Below, piece by piece: positions 24,880 to 36,771 of a stretch of DNA of 64,000 nucleotides. The DNA comes from Dugong dugon (taxonomy: Eukaryota; Chordata; Mammalia; Sirenia; Dugongidae): positions 2,613,501 to 2,677,500 of the forward strand of contig CM057475.1 in assembly GCA_030035585.1 (NCBI GenBank), in the 5' to 3' direction. How positions within the stretch are numbered: position 1 is the first letter of the stretch; each line of letters opens with the position of its first letter. The notes under the pieces are model-generated. The model had not been told where the DNA came from. It worked only from the letters and a program-made list of their open reading frames with translations, and did no database searches. The position numbers and the translations under genes are program-made.

Positions 24880-25500
24880 CATTTTCCATCTAATTATCAA
24901 AAGCAGTAGTTTGCATTGTCTAAGACTCCTCTACCTCGACAATATTCAAATCTATTCAGAACTTGTCAATTCTGTCTCCTAAATATCCCCCAAAGTTACC
25001 TCTTCCTCATTTCCACCACCTTCATTTCCATTCTTCTAGGTGAGGCCCTCACCATTTCTTATCTTCGTTGTCGTTAGCTGCCATCTAGGCAGCCTTGACT
25101 CAGAGCGACCCCACGCGAAACGGAACAAAACACCGTCCTGTCCTGTGGCATCCCCACAATCAGATGCGGATCAGACCGTTGTGATCCACAGGGTTTTCAC
25201 TGGCTGATTTTTGGAAGTAGATCACCAGACCCTTTTTCCTAGTCTGGAAGTTCCACTGAAACCTGTTCAGCATTGCAGCAACATGCAAGCCTCCAATGAC
25301 AGACGGATGGTTGCCGTGCATGAGGTGCACTGGCCAGGAATTGAACCTGGATCTCCTGCAGGGAAGGTGAGAATTCTAACACTGAAACACCATTGTGCCC
25401 ATATTCTTACCTAGACCACAATAACTCCTTATCAAGTCTTCATAATACAAGTTTTGCCATCTTTCAATCTATAGTTCAGGCAGTTATTAGTTTTTTAAAT
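24880..25500 (+). repeat. L2 fragment interrupted by a SINE, ending in an A-run
   Basis: L2-like words (AGAACTTGTCAATTCTGTCT, TCTCCTAAATATCCCCCAAA) up to 25064, resuming after the SINE with TACCTAGACCACAATAACTC. A 22-base A-run begins at 25503. Confidence 0.5.
25066..25410 (-). repeat. tRNA-Gly-headed SINE with RTE-like tail
   Basis: On the minus strand it reads ATGGTGTTTCAGTGTTAGAA, then TTCTCACCTTCCCTGCAGGA and CAGGTTCAATTCCTGGCCAG. These are the A and B box regions of a tRNA-Gly-like sequence. The unrelated left half ends in GTTGTCGTTAGCTGCC, like RTE 3' ends. It is not a functional tRNA, because the stems do not pair throughout. Confidence 0.75.
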
Positions 25501-26434
25501 GACAAAAAAAAAAAAAAAAAAAAAATTAGCCCCTTACCTGTTTAAGATTTCACAGATTAAGAGGTGGGAGGAATTCCATGCTAAGAATGGAAAGGATATG
25601 TTGATAGACTATTAGCTTTGCAATAGGTCAAAAATTCTATAATAAGAGATAGTATGATAATGAAACAAAGAAAGGAAATCAGTATGACAGGGAAAGTGGG
25701 AAAGGGAAAGAAAATAATCCTCCCTCTAAAGAAAGCTAGGACGGAAAGAATCTCAATAATGAATAGTTTCCCCTGGTATCAGAGGAGCTAATGAGTCACC
25801 CCAAGGCTAAGCTCAAGGGAAAAGCAGACTCACTATCCTGAAGGCCAACCAAGCAGGAAGGTCACACAAACATTAGTTTTCCATTTCCACCTGACAAATG
25901 CCCAACTCCTTAAAACTACATACAAGTCATCATCTGGCTTTCAACTTCCCTTCCAGACCCCATCCCTGCTGGACCCACCAATTTCCTTAGAAGTAGGTAA
26001 CAGTAATGCAGAAGGCACAGGCATCTTGACAGAGCTGCAGTCACACTGGATGACCTGTACTAGTCCCAACGTGTCTAGAACACCCCCTTACACACTGCTT
26101 CTGCTCTTAGATTTCTCCCATTCATGTTGGAATTCCTTTCAATCTCAGGACGATCAACAACTCCCTTTCTGAAGCATGAGGCTGAGTGAGATGCTTCCTC
26201 CTTCTCTGAGGTTCCACAGCATCTTTCACATACCTCTACTATAGCTATTAAATGTCTCCCTATTAGCCTAAGATTCTAAAGGCCAGGGGCCATGCTCAAT
26301 CTTAAAGTTCCACAGGGCTATGCTCAATTCATCTTTAAATTCCCAAAAACTAGCACACCTGACTTGGAATGTTAAATATTTATAAATTTACATTAATAAT
26401 GAAATGATACAACTAAAAAGAACCTAAAGATAAG

Positions 26435-26952
26435 TGTCATGGATTGAATTATGTCCCCCTAAAAATGCGTATATCAATTTGGCTAGGCCATGATTCCCAG
26501 TATTGTGTGGTTGTCCTCCATTTTGTGATGGTAATTTTATGTTAAAGAGGATGAGGGTGGGATTGTATAACACCCTTACTAAGGTCACATCCCTGATCCG
26601 ATGTAAAGGGAGTTTCCCTAGGGTGTAGCCTGCACCACCTTTTATCTTACAAGAGATAAAAGGAAAGGGAAGCAAGCAGAGAACTGGGGACCTCATACCA
26701 CCAAGAAAGAAGCACCAGGAGCAGAGCACGTTCTTTGGACCTACGGTTCCTGTGCAGAGAAGCTCCTAGTCCAGGGGAAGACTGATGACAAGAACTTTCC
26801 TCCAGAGCCGGCAGAGAGAGAAAGCCTACCCCTGGAGCTGATGCCCTGAATTTGGATTTGTAACCTACTAGACTGTGAGAGAATAAATTTCTCTTTTTTA
26901 AAGCCATCCACCTGTGGTATTTCCATTATAGCAGCACTAAATGACTAAAACA
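26435..26952 (+). mobile_element. Solo MaLR-like LTR
   Basis: TGTCATGGATTGAATTATGT to ATGACTAAAACA with an internal GAATAAATTTCTC polyadenylation signal. Flanks are ATAAG and ATAAC, a near-perfect 5-bp duplication. It is the most complete forward copy of this LTR family here. Confidence 0.85.
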
Positions 26953-26969
26953 ATAACCAAACCCAACAT

Positions 26970-27060
26970 CTTCATTCTACAGATGAGAAAACCAAAGTTC
27001 ATAATGGTGAAGTGACTTACCCATGGTCACTTGGGTAAGCGGGAGGGGTTAAATTGCCTT
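26970..27060 (-). repeat. MIR SINE core fragment
   Basis: CTACAGATGAGAAAACCAAA followed by GTGACTTACCCATGGTCACT is the reverse of the MIR core. Confidence 0.6.
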
Positions 27061-27365
27061 TCAGTAGACTCAAGGACAATGTCTGATACATAGAAAGCAC
27101 TCAATACTGAATTTCTTTAATTAAATTTTAAAAGGTATTATTTAACACATACCAGAATCTCAAAATTTACTATACCAGCAACTCTCAACTTCATTAGCAG
27201 TGAATAGGTAACCTTTACTGGGGAGCAAGCAAAAGAGAATGAATGAAAATATATTGAGCACAGAGCCTTACTCATGTTAATCTGCCCTGAAGTCCTCAAT
27301 TACTTTTTAAGGCAGAGATGCCATGCTCTCAGGACCCTGAGGCAGCTTACTGTCCTACGTTGTTG

Positions 27366-27556
27366 GTTTTAGGAGCCATCTAGTCGATTTCAACTCATAG
27401 CAACCCTAACGTGACAAAGTAGAACTGCCCCATAGGGTTTTCTTGGCTATAATCTTTACAGAAGCAGATAGCCAGGTCTTTCTCCTGCAGAGCTGCTGGG
27501 GCCAACCTTTTGGTTAGCAACCGAGTGCTTAACCATCTGTACCATCAGGTCTCCTT
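27366..27556 (-). repeat. Afrotherian tRNA-derived SINE
   Basis: Reverse copy from GGTTTTAGGAGCCATCTAGTCG to ACCATCTGTACCATCAGGTC (both shortened here). Confidence 0.85.
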
Positions 27557-28081
27557 TGCTGTCTTCTAAAGAGATTTTCATAAGAGTTCATGGTCTCTTC
27601 CTTTGTATATGAGGAGTGTATTGTATTCCCCAAGCAAAAAGATGGCCTTTGCTGGTGGTGGTATTAAGAAACAATTTTTTTTTTCCTTGAAATCTAGCCT
27701 GACATTTTATTCAAATAACTTACAGTGTATGACCTGTTCAGATATGGAAGAAAGCACGGAATGGAGTTAGCCCACCTTGCTGCTATCTGCAGGCAGCACT
27801 TCCTTCAGTTCTCTTAAGAGTTAGAGCTCTCCTCTGTAAAATGCCAGCATTCAGGCAGAGGACACTGGCTGACCCCTTCCATCTCAAACGTTCTGTGATT
27901 CTAAGTGCCAATCTTGAGGTCTTTCTAGAAATGGTTTTTTGGAAGCAAATGAGAATTTTTCTTTTTTTAAGTATTACTTGCTAATTTAATAATTTACTGA
28001 ACTGGTAAAGTATGGTAGATAGGTTGGTGAAAGGAAAAAAAGCAACCAGAGCGTAAAACATGAATAACCTATCTTACCTAC
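27557..28081. other. ZNF239 intron, unassigned
   Basis: No clear repeat or coding signal. Confidence 0.3.
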
Positions 28082-28493
28082 TGTTATGGACTGAACTGTG
28101 CCTCCCAAAATATGTGTTGTAAATCCTAACCTCTATGCCTATGGTTATAATCCCATTTGGGAAGGGGTTGTGTTTGTTATGTTAATGAGACAGGATTAGT
28201 GTAGGGCATGTTTTAAATAAATCTCTTCTGAAATATAAAAGACATTAAACAAGCAAGTGAAAGAAGCTGAGATGGGGGAAGAGAGGCAAGCCACATGAAG
28301 ATGGCCCAAGAGCAGAAGCTCAAAGAGACAAGGACCTTCCTCCAGAGCTGACAGAGAGAGAAAGCCTTCTCCCAGAGCCGGCACCCTGAATTCAGACTTC
28401 CAGCCTCCTCAACTGTGAGAAAGTAAATTTCTGTTTATTAAAGCCACCCATTTGTGGCATTTCTGTTACAGTAGCACTAGGTTAACTAAGACA
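28082..28493 (+). mobile_element. Solo MaLR-like LTR
   Basis: TGTTATGGACTGAACTGTGC to GGTTAACTAAGACA. Perfect CCTAC duplication on both sides (28077-28081, 28494-28498). More diverged than the 26435 copy, so probably older. Confidence 0.85.
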
Positions 28494-28799
28494 CCTACCT
28501 TAGAGACTCTTACAGGAAATATTTAGAGATATTTCACAATAAACACAATAAATCTCTGGAAGTACAAATATCAACGGGCTAAAAAGGGAATGAAATTTTC
28601 CTTTTAGTAGATTTGGAGAGGGGCCTAGGAACCTTATTTCTCAAAAACCACCACAGATAATTCTGATGCACAGCTGGGTTGAGCAGCACTTCTGGGAGTG
28701 ATTTTGTCACTATTGTGCTGTTAATTTACAAACTTTCAAATGTTTTAAACTTTTTCATGTGCAATAAATGATCACCATTAATGTGTGTGCTTTACGTGT

Positions 28800-28925
28800 A
28801 CATGTAATGTGCTCATAGACCGTAAGCTCCTTAAGAAAAGCACCGTATTTCAAAATTCTATTTGTTTCCCTGAGATTACTTAGTACTGGATTGGGCATGT
28901 AATAGTTTTGCGTAACTTTGAACGT
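28800..28925 (+). repeat. L2 3' terminal fragment
   Basis: ATAGACCGTAAGCTCCTTAA and the following words match the L2 3' end in sense order. Confidence 0.5.
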
Positions 28926-29334
28926 GAGTGAAATGCCTGGCAGAAAAAGGCAGGCTTTGAGAGACAGGATCAGGCAAAGACCCTCTGTGGAGTATTTCAA
29001 TAACAGAACATTCCCAGTGCTCTTGGGATTACCCAAGTTCGAGGATGCTAGGTGGTAGAGTGAAAACAAACGTGGAATTTTATGTCGCAAATATAGATGC
29101 TGATCCTAGCTACTAGCTACATCATTTGGTAGCTCTATTTTCTCAGTATGTTAATCTCTCTACACCTGTATTTATTAAATACCGCATGCCTCAGAAAAAC
29201 CACAGACAGTGGAGAGACAGGACAAGACACCAAACAGGCACTCAATAAACGCTGCTGTCTTTCCTTTATCCCAAGAAAGAACAGTTCTGATCATTCTCAT
29301 AAGGCATTTTAGGGGAGAAGAAACTCCAACTCAC

Positions 29335-29378
29335 CTGAAACTTGGTCATTTCCTCCTCTCAGGGAAAGACAGAGTTCT
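29335..29378 (-). CDS. ZNF239: ZNF239 start exon (MTKFQ)
   Basis: Predicted second exon. On the minus strand a strong branch and acceptor region (CTCCTTCCCTAACTCTGCC, then TTTCCAG at 29379-29385) precedes 29 nt of leader and an ATG at 29349. The five codons MTKFQ run to the donor CAG|GTGAGTTGG at 29335. MTKFQ followed by E-P/A-VTFKDV is the standard start of many KRAB zinc-finger proteins, and the exon ends in phase 0, exactly what the KRAB-A exon at 22013 needs. It sits about 0.8 kb inside the promoter-proximal exon 1 donor at 30212. The annotation is by splice logic and family knowledge; no transcript evidence is available. Confidence 0.8.
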
Positions 29379-30211
29379 CTGGAAAGGCAGAGTTAGGGAA
29401 GGAGAAAAAGCCTTGTAAAACCAAGTCTACCTTGCAGGACACACCAGCTAGTCCAGCAAGGCTGTAGAAACAGTTACTGAGCTCCACCACTAACCCCTTT
29501 TTCTGACTCCTCACTCTGCACTTCTCTCACTTCTCTCCACAGGGTTTTGGATCTAACGGCCCAGGTCTCCCCGCAAACCCTTGAGGCCGGTAAATTCTGC
29601 AGCCCCCTGCAGCCCTAACATGTGTCCGTTTCCTCAGACTTTCCGGTTTCTGCCCTAAAGTTCCAGCAGGAACAGTAAGCGCTCCCGGGTCAGAAGTGTC
29701 GCGGGATGGAATTCGGCTGTCCAGGTAGCCTTCCCTGACCTCATTCTCAGTAGCCTGACCAGTTTCTGGAGCTTTAGGGGCTCAGACACAGTCTCATTTT
29801 AGGGAGGGCAGTGCTGTGGAGCAGAAACCTCGGTCCCTCACAGGAGCTCCTCTTGGGCGCCTCCCACCAAAACCTCCTTGGAATAAGGGCAGTCACTGGC
29901 TCGGAAAGGCCGATCTGGCCACGGCCAGAGCTCAGCCGGGCGAACAGAGGGCCCCTCGGAGCCGCGGCCCGCTCACAGGCAAAGGACCCTCGCCTACGTG
30001 TGACCACGGCCCGGCCCGGGTGACCTAAAGGCTCGAAAACCACGTGCCACGGCCGGACGCGCCTCGGCGGGGTCGCGCCCCCACCTCCACCATACGGAGG
30101 CCCCGCCCGACTTCCCAGTGCCCGCGGCCCAGTCCCACTTCCGCAACCACTCCCACATGCTGACCCGACGACGCCTCCTGTCAGCCGCGCCCGCGCCCAC
30201 GCCCTTCTCAC

Positions 30212-30340
30212 CTCCCACGTGGAACCCGACGCCGAGAAGCGCCAGATTCCGGATACTGACCAGCGCCCTCCTCTAGGGCCCCGAACTACAAGTCCCAGAA
30301 AGCTGCGGTCCGGCCAGCCCACTTCCGGTCCCTCTTTTGG
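30212..30340 (-). other. ZNF239: Predicted non-coding exon 1 of ZNF239
   Basis: The start of transcription is not directly visible. A very good donor (GGGAG|GTGAGAAGG) ends an exon at 30212 on the minus strand, inside the GC-rich block and just downstream of the ZNF143 and ETS sites. KRAB zinc-finger genes usually have such a short non-coding first exon. The upstream limit given is only an estimate. Confidence 0.55.
30285..30303 (+). promoter_or_regulatory. ZNF143/THAP11 (SBS) motif at the ZNF239 promoter
   Basis: ACTACAAGTCCCAGAAAGC fits the Staf/ZNF143 consensus ACTACAnnTCCCAGnAnGC almost completely. An ETS site follows 19 bp further right. Such sites typically lie within about 100 bp of the start of transcription. 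Confidence 0.75.
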
Positions 30341-30739
30341 CGTCGGGTCCGGGTTTCCGCGGGCGCTCGGCTGAAGACCGTTCCCTGACTACTCGGAGCC
30401 CTTCTTCGCGCTGTTTGCGGTCAGAGGCTAGCTCATTCAAATTATTTTTCTGGTTTTTTAATTACAAAAGAAGTACTTTGAGAATACCAATTAATTTTTT
30501 TTTCATTTATTAAAATACAACTGAAGGAAAAAAGAATGTAAGTATCACCCGCAATTTAATGCTCACCCCTCAGCATCTCCCATCTTATCTCCGAAGTTCG
30601 TTCAACAAATATTAGGGGCCTACAATGTGCCAGGAGCTGTTCGAGACGCTTACACAAAAATCTCTGCTCTTGTGGATGTTAAATTGTAGTGGGAAACATA
30701 AGCAATACATAAATGTAATAAGTGGTATATGGTGTGTGG

Positions 30740-30885
30740 GAGCCCTGGTGGTGCAGTGGTTACGCATTCGGCTGCTAACCAGAACGTCGGCGGTTGAATC
30801 CACCAGGGCTCCTTGGAAACCATATGGGGGCAGTTCTCCTCTGTCGCTATGAGTCGGAATTGACTCGACGGCACTGGGTTTTTAA
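30740..30885 (+). repeat. Afrotherian tRNA-derived SINE (internally shortened)
   Basis: GGAGCCCTGGTGGTGCAGTG to GACTCGACGGCACTGGGTTT, lacking about 60 bases in the middle. It is well conserved and so probably young. Right of it, TATAGTGTGTAATAAAGTGA occurs twice within 60 nt. Confidence 0.9.
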
Positions 30886-31403
30886 AAATATAGTGTGTAA
30901 TAAAGTGATAAAGAGTTTAATATAGTGTGTAATAAAGTGATAACGTGATAAAAAATAGAGTTGAAGTCGGGCTTTAGCGATGCTGATGTGAGTGTGTGTG
31001 GTTGGGGAGGTGGTTTGCAATTTTGAATAGGTGTAACAAGCAAAGACTTTGAGGAGATGAGGGAGTTAGGCGACACTCAGCAGTCATGTACCATGACATA
31101 ACTAGTTATACATAAATATCAATATATTTTTAAAACAAAAAGTGGAGTCATGCCATATATCTGGACTTGCAATTTGCTTTTTTAATTCAGTAGTACTGTG
31201 TATCATGCATGCACGTGGGAAACGGATCCCTGTAGTTGTTCGTGCCTTCAGGGGATTGGCAGCATCTCCATTTACTTTTTCTGTCACGGAGTGACACAGA
31301 GCTAGCCGCCCAATTGGCTTTTCCCCCAGCTTCTCTTCAGATCTATTCTCGGGGTCAAGGAGCAGTTGCCTGGATCTCTCCTCTGTAGCTACCTCCTTCC
31401 TTG

Positions 31404-31497
31404 GTGTATTAGTTTCCCATTGCTGCTGTAACAAATTACCACAAATTAATTGGTGTACAACAACACAAATTTATTCTCTTACAGTTCTTTGTCTAGC
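31404..31497 (-). mobile_element. MaLR (MLT1-like) LTR end fragment
   Basis: TGTATTAGTTTCCCATTGCT, then AACAACACAAATTTATTCTC: the terminal 95 bases of an MLT1-type LTR in reverse. Confidence 0.6.
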
Positions 31498-31793
31498 AAG
31501 GAAGAAGACAGTATGCCAGCTGAGATTTTCGTTCTGTATGTGTCCTTTAACAAATTAAGAACAATAATTAGCATGTATGTGCCAAATACAATACTTTTAG
31601 CTCATGTAATCATCCCATACATTCTAATGAGCCAGCCAGCATTTGATATTACTACTTTTTTTTTCCTCTCTGATAGATATGTAGTGATATATCATTGGTA
31701 TCACTTCAGTGAACTGTTTGTACATGTCTTTTTCCTGTATTCCAACTGAACAGTTTTTATTTTTACTGTGGGGTTTTGAGAATTTTTTATATA

Positions 31794-32724
31794 TGAAGGT
31801 AAGTTGAAAAATATTGCTACAAAATCATAGAAAACTTTGTTAAGCAAAAATATCAAAATGTTAAGCTATTTTTTCTTGACATACCCTCCATCTAGGTCTG
31901 TACGCTTCTGAAGGTGGTATTTCCATCTCTCTAACCCTTCCCTGAAGACTTCTGCACTCTTCGATTTACACCAAGTCAAAATGGCAGTTTTGGTATCCTC
32001 AAGGGACTCAAATCGTGTTCCTTTTAAATGTTCTTTGAATTTTGGGAACAAAAAGAAGTCTGAAGGGGCAAGATCAGGGCTGTAGGGTGGATGGGGTAAG
32101 ATTTCCCAACGAAATTCTCATAGGACCACCTTTGCTGCCCTCGAAGAACGAGCAGGTGCATTGTCATGATGGGAAAAAATTCCTCAGTACAACTTTCTTG
32201 GCATTTTTCTCACCAATGCAATTTCCAATTTTCTTAAAACTTCTTCATAATAAGCCCCTGTGATCGTCTTGTGTCCTTCAAGAACATCTATCAAGATCAC
32301 CCCTTGGGAATCCCAAAAAACTGTCGCCATAACCTTCTGAGTGGTCTTCCCGCTCTTGGCTCATCTTTGAGGTCCTTCTGACCTTCCTTAAAACACTTAA
32401 TCCATCTAAAAACTGTTGTTTTATGTGGGGCAGCATTCCCATAAACTTGTTGCAAAGCTTCAATGATTTGGGAAGATGTCCACTTGAGTTTTGTTAAAAA
32501 TTTGATATTAGCCCTAACTGCAAAATCGTTTTTTTCCATGACACAAAAAGTATCCCTTTTTTTGAAGGCTAACCTTAAGGAGACTGAGACAAGGGTATTA
32601 TTGAGAGAACTTGTCTGTAGCCATCTACTGATCGCAGAGACATGTTTAAACACATTTTGCTTGGAATAAACCTGTGTGTGTCTGAACTAGAACCTTAGTA
32701 GCAATGCTTTTTGACTTACCCTCG
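31794..32724 (-). mobile_element. Tc1/mariner-family DNA transposon, inactive
   Basis: The ends GAAGGTAAGTTGAAAAATAT...GCTAC (31795) and the reverse of GTAGCAATGCTTTTTGACTT (ending 32724) are inverted repeats, and TA flanks both sides (31792-31793, 32725-32726). The minus strand carries transposase pieces. An N-terminal helix-turn-helix part (FLTKLKWTSSQIIEALQQVY, DEPRAGRP; 32297-32653) and a C-terminal part (31866-32051) lie in different frames, so the gene is broken. It is inserted in the L1 sequence GAA-TA-TATAAA. Confidence 0.85.
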
Positions 32725-33488
32725 TATTCTTAATATAAGGCCTTTGTCAGATATGAGGTCTGCAAACCTTTTCTCCAAGTCTGTAATTTGTCTCTTCATT
32801 TTCTTCATAGGGTCATTCTCCGACCAAAAGTTTTTTTTTTTTTTTTTTTAGTTTTTATGAGGTCCAATTTATCAATTTTTCTTTGAATAGATTGTGCACT
32901 TGGTGTCAAGTCCAAGAAATTTTTGCCTATCCCTAGGTCTTAAAAGATTTTTCTCCTATTTTTTTAAAGTTTTATATTTTACATGTAAGTCTTTAATCTA
33001 TTTTGAGTTAATTTTTTAAATAAATTATGAAATTGAGGGCAAGTTTCAATTTTTTTGCATATGGATGTCCCATTGCTCCAATACTATTGTTGTAAAGATC
33101 CTTCCTCCATTGAGTTACTTTTGTAAAAAACCAGTTGGGCATATTTGTGCGAGTCTATTTCTAGATTCTCTATTCTGTCCCATTTATCAGCCAGTATCAC
33201 ACTGTTTTGATTACTGTAGCATGTAGCGTTAGTATCAGGTAGAGTTGTTTCTCCCACTTTGTTCTTATTTTTCAGAATTCTTTTATTCTAGGTCCTTTGA
33301 CTTTCCATATAAATTATAGAATAAGGTTGTCAATGTCTACAAAAGCCCTTGCTGGAATTTTGATAGGAATTGTATTATATAGGTATAATTTGGAAGCATC
33401 TTTACTCTTTGGAGATACACTGTATTGAATTTTCCAACCCATGGATGTGGTACCTCTCTCTGTTTATTCAGGTGTTGTTTTATATTCA

Positions 33489-33660
33489 AGGAGGCCTGGT
33501 GGTGCAGTGGTTAAGCACTTGGCTACTAACCTAAAGGCCAGCAGTTCAAACCCACCAGACACTCCACAGGAGAAAGATGTGGCAATCTCTTCCATAAAGA
33601 TTTATGGTCTTGAAAACCCCATGGGGAGTTCTACAGCAGTGGGTTTGGTTTTTGGTTTTA
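33489..33660 (+). repeat. Afrotherian tRNA-derived SINE
   Basis: AGGCCTGGTGGTGCAGTGGT to CAGTGGGTTTGGTTTTTGG; lies within the older L1. Confidence 0.9.
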
Positions 33661-34720
33661 TTTCATTCATTAGCATTTTGTAATTTTCAAGATATAGATC
33701 CTGTATATGTTTTGTTAGATTTTTACCAAAGTATTCAATTTTCTTTGCAAAGATTGAAAATGATACTGTGTTTTTAATTTTAATTTGCGTGTGTTTGTTG
33801 TTTAGTTATATAGAAAAGCGATTGGCTTTTTGTGTGTTGATCTTGGATTCTGTAACCTTGCTGGACTCACTTAGTGGTTGTAGAAGTTTATTTTTTTAGA
33901 TTCCTTGACATTTTCTATGTAGACAATCATGTCCTCTGCAAAAAGGACAGTTTTATTTCTTTCTTTCCAATCTGTATGCGTTTTGTATCTTTTTCTTGCC
34001 TTACAATGCTGGCTGGAAATTCCAGAACTGTATTGAATAAGAGTGGCAAAAGCAGACATTCTTGCTTTGTTTCTGATATTAGGGGGAAAACATTCAATCT
34101 TTTAACCTTAAGTATAATGTTAGCTTTAGGTCTTTATCAATTTGAGGAAGTTCCTTTTGTATTCATAGTTTGCTGAGCATTATCATCATAAATGGATGTT
34201 GGATTTTGTCAAACGCTTTTTCTGTGCCAGTTGATATAATTGTATTATATTTCTTCTTTAGCTTGTTGATATGGTTGATTACACTAATGGATTTTTGAAT
34301 ATTGAACCAGCCTTGCATACGTGGAATAAATCCTACTTGGTTGTGGTGTATAAACCTTTTTATACATTGCTGGATTTGACTTGGTAATATTTTGTTGAGG
34401 ATTTTTGCATCTAAGTTTATGAGAGATACTGGTCTGTAGTTTTTGTTTTTTGTTAATGTTGTCTGATTTTGATATCGAATAATATGGCCTCATAAAATGA
34501 GTTGGGAAATATTTTCTCCCATTTATTTTTTGGGAGAGATTATGTCAAATCGATGTTAATTCTTATAAAAAATATTTGGTAAGGTTCTTCCGTTAAATAG
34601 TCTGAGCCAGGAGATTTCTTTTTTTTTTAAATTACAAATTCAATTTCTTTAACGGTTTCAGGACTCTTCAGATTATTTGTTTCATTTTGGTTTGATTTTG
34701 GTAGTTTGTGGTTTTTAAAA

Positions 34721-34925
34721 GGAGCACTGGTGGCTCAGTGATTAAAGCGCTTGTCTGCTAACCAGAAGGTTGGCAGTTTGAACCCACCAGCTGCTCCTTG
34801 GGAGAAAGATGTGACAATCTGCTTCCATAAAGATTACAGCCTTGGAAACTGTATGGGGGCAGTTCTGCTCTAACCCATAGGGTCGCTGTGAGTCAGAATC
34901 GACTCGATGGCAATAGGGTTTTGGT
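34721..34925 (+). repeat. Afrotherian tRNA-derived SINE, full length
   Basis: GGAGCACTGGTGGCTCAGTG through TGGGTCGCTGTGAGTC-like words to GACTCGATGGCAATAGGG. Nearly complete. Confidence 0.92.
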
Positions 34926-35509
34926 AGTTTTTAAAAAATCGGTCCGTGGACTCTAAATTGTTGAAGTTATGAATGTAGACTGGTTTATAGTACTCTCTTT
35001 TTTATCCTTTTGCTGGCTGCAGGCCCTGTAGTGAAGCTGTGGTCAGGGGGCGGGTAGTTACTGATGTGTGGCTGGGGGGGTGGGGGGCAGTTACTGATGT
35101 GTGGCTAGAGTAGGACAGGTATTGTCAAAATAATTATTTTGTGAGGCCACCTTTTTCTCAGTCTTCTGGCCCAGGGAAATGGATTTTTCTTAGAGTTTTT
35201 TGTTTGTTTGTGGTTACTGGTGGTTCTGGGCTGCAGGTTTCTCCATCACGTTGTCTACATCGTAAGGGAGGCACAGAAGAAACCCTGGGAACTCACCGTA
35301 GTTCTTCAGGTCCCAAGGTCCCTAGGTAGACTGCTTTATTTCCCACCTTTTAGGATCTTCCTGTGCCTGTTTATTGTGTTATGACCAGGTTCTTTTAGTT
35401 GTAAGAAGAGGACCTTGGAAAAAACACGGCTTCTTCCATCTTGGCCAGAGCTAGAAGTCCCTAGTCCGTAATTTTTTACTGTATTGGCAGTTCTTTTCCA
35501 CATAAATTT

Positions 35510-36465
35510 GTATTCCTCTGACTAGAGGAGGAATGTAATTCCAGGCCCATTGATGCTGGGCTTGGCAATATCACTTGCTTTAGTTAATAGAACATCAGTA
35601 GGGGTGTCCTAAGGTAAAATCACTACAAAGTTATAGCAAAGCAAAAAGTAAGATTTTATTTGGCATATGTTCCAAGAGGCAAACGTGGGAAGTGGACAGG
35701 CATGCTGCCAGAGCCATGTCCATCTGAGTCCAAGGAATTTTACAGAATCATCAGTATATATTGACATTACAAATGAGTAAAATCATTAAAAGCCTTCACC
35801 CTTTCACAGATTGGCTATAAACTGCCAAATCACTGTGATTCTACATTTTGAATTGTCTTTCTTAATAATCACTGGTACAAGTTTCAGTGACGACAGTCAG
35901 AAGGGTCTTCATTGGTCTAGCAAGTCTTACTATTTACTAAATGTTAATAAAAAAAGATGAGTCGAAAATATGTGGGTTTTTTGTGCTTTGTCTATGATTT
36001 GTTTATGTGAAAGATTCCCTAAAAAATGTTTTCCAAGATTGTCCTAGCTTTTGTCTTTATAGCTCTGGGCGCAGTTAATGTGTCCTTGTGAGTCCTTGTG
36101 AGTCGAGCTCTAGCTGGGTCACGTTCTTTATACTCAAGTACAGGGAATAATGGCTCCAATTTTAACTCCTAAATCAGATGTGATGTGAACAGATGTTTTA
36201 AAAATGCACGTAGGGTCGGACTTGTTCTGTGGCGCTTCTCCCATTGCCATGAGATGAACGTTCCTGGGCAGCCTGCTTGTGCCGGAAAAATGAGAGACAT
36301 GTGGAGGAGATCAGAACCCAACTTGTGGCCTGAAGTCATACTCAACTATGCCCAGCCTAAATCATCCAAACCCCAGCTGGCCTGCAGGTTCATTGACATG
36401 AAACAAGTGATTGTTGTTGTAAGCTTCCATATTTTGGGGTATCCTGTTACATAATATTATTGTGA
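35510..36465 (+). mobile_element. Old LTR-like element with a 570-bp insertion
   Basis: TGATGCTGGGCTTGGCAATA at the left and the block 36180-36460 (CAGCCTGCTTGTGCCGG, TTGGGGTATCCTGTTACATA) read as one ancient LTR-type repeat. It is split by a segment from about 35605 (TGTCCTAAGGTAAAATC) to about 36176 (CTCCTAAATCA), which has TG..CA ends and may be a solo LTR. Families not identified. Confidence 0.4.
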
Positions 36466-36479
36466 AAATAGCTGACTGG

Positions 36480-36770
36480 TACACTGTCACACCCTATTTT
36501 ACAAACTCACCATCATACATTATTTATTCACACATCATACTACTCCCCCTAGGTGCACACATCCTCACACTCACACTTATGCACTTTCTTATACTAATAC
36601 CTCATACTTGCCCGCATGCTCATGTAGTACACCCACCGTATACTTTGGTCTCATACTTTCTTACACACTCACTTCCCAATCACGTATATCCATATACACT
36701 TGGTTCTCACATGTACACATCCTGTAATGACATACACACTGTCTTAACTACAATCAGTTATACATAGACA
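36480..36770. repeat. Degenerate CACA/TCATAC-rich low-complexity tract
   Basis: About 290 bases enriched in short imperfect words such as CACTCACAC, TCATACTTTC and CACATGTACAC, probably a decayed microsatellite or minisatellite. Confidence 0.6.
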
Positions 36771-36771
36771 C

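Larger units (their letters stand above)
29640..30425 (-). promoter_or_regulatory. ZNF239: CpG-rich promoter region of ZNF239
   Basis: This is the most GC- and CpG-rich stretch of the window (for example GCCGCGCCCGCGCCCACGCC near 30184) in an otherwise AT-rich setting, and it lacks interspersed repeats. It holds a ZNF143-type site at 30285-30303 and an ETS core CTTCCGG at 30322-30328, and it ends sharply in AT-rich DNA at about 30435. There is no TATA box in an obvious place. I read it as a CpG-island promoter driving ZNF239 leftward. Divergent activity toward the right is possible but I see no exon for it. A long GC-rich reading frame across the block (29774-30322, minus) is composition-driven and not called. 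Confidence 0.75.
31740..35460 (-). mobile_element. Older L1, minus orientation, with mariner and two SINEs inside
   Basis: Reverse reading gives ORF2 C-terminal and 3' regions (near CATATCTGACAAAGGCCTTA at 32740) up to reverse-transcriptase coding near 34.2 kb. It then has a shortened 5' portion ending near TTCCATCTTGGCCAGAGCTA at 35435. Many stops make it inactive. The region 35035-35110 repeats TTACTGATGTGTGGCT twice. Confidence 0.7.

Noticed and set aside
29774..30322. 182-codon minus-strand frame in the GC-rich block
   Set aside because: Composition of a CpG island gives long frames by chance; it has no domain, crosses the predicted exon-1 donor and is rich in G, R and A.
36480..36770. 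CRISPR-like or satellite array
   Set aside because: No regular period or spacers; only degenerate CACA/TCATAC words in a mammalian genome.
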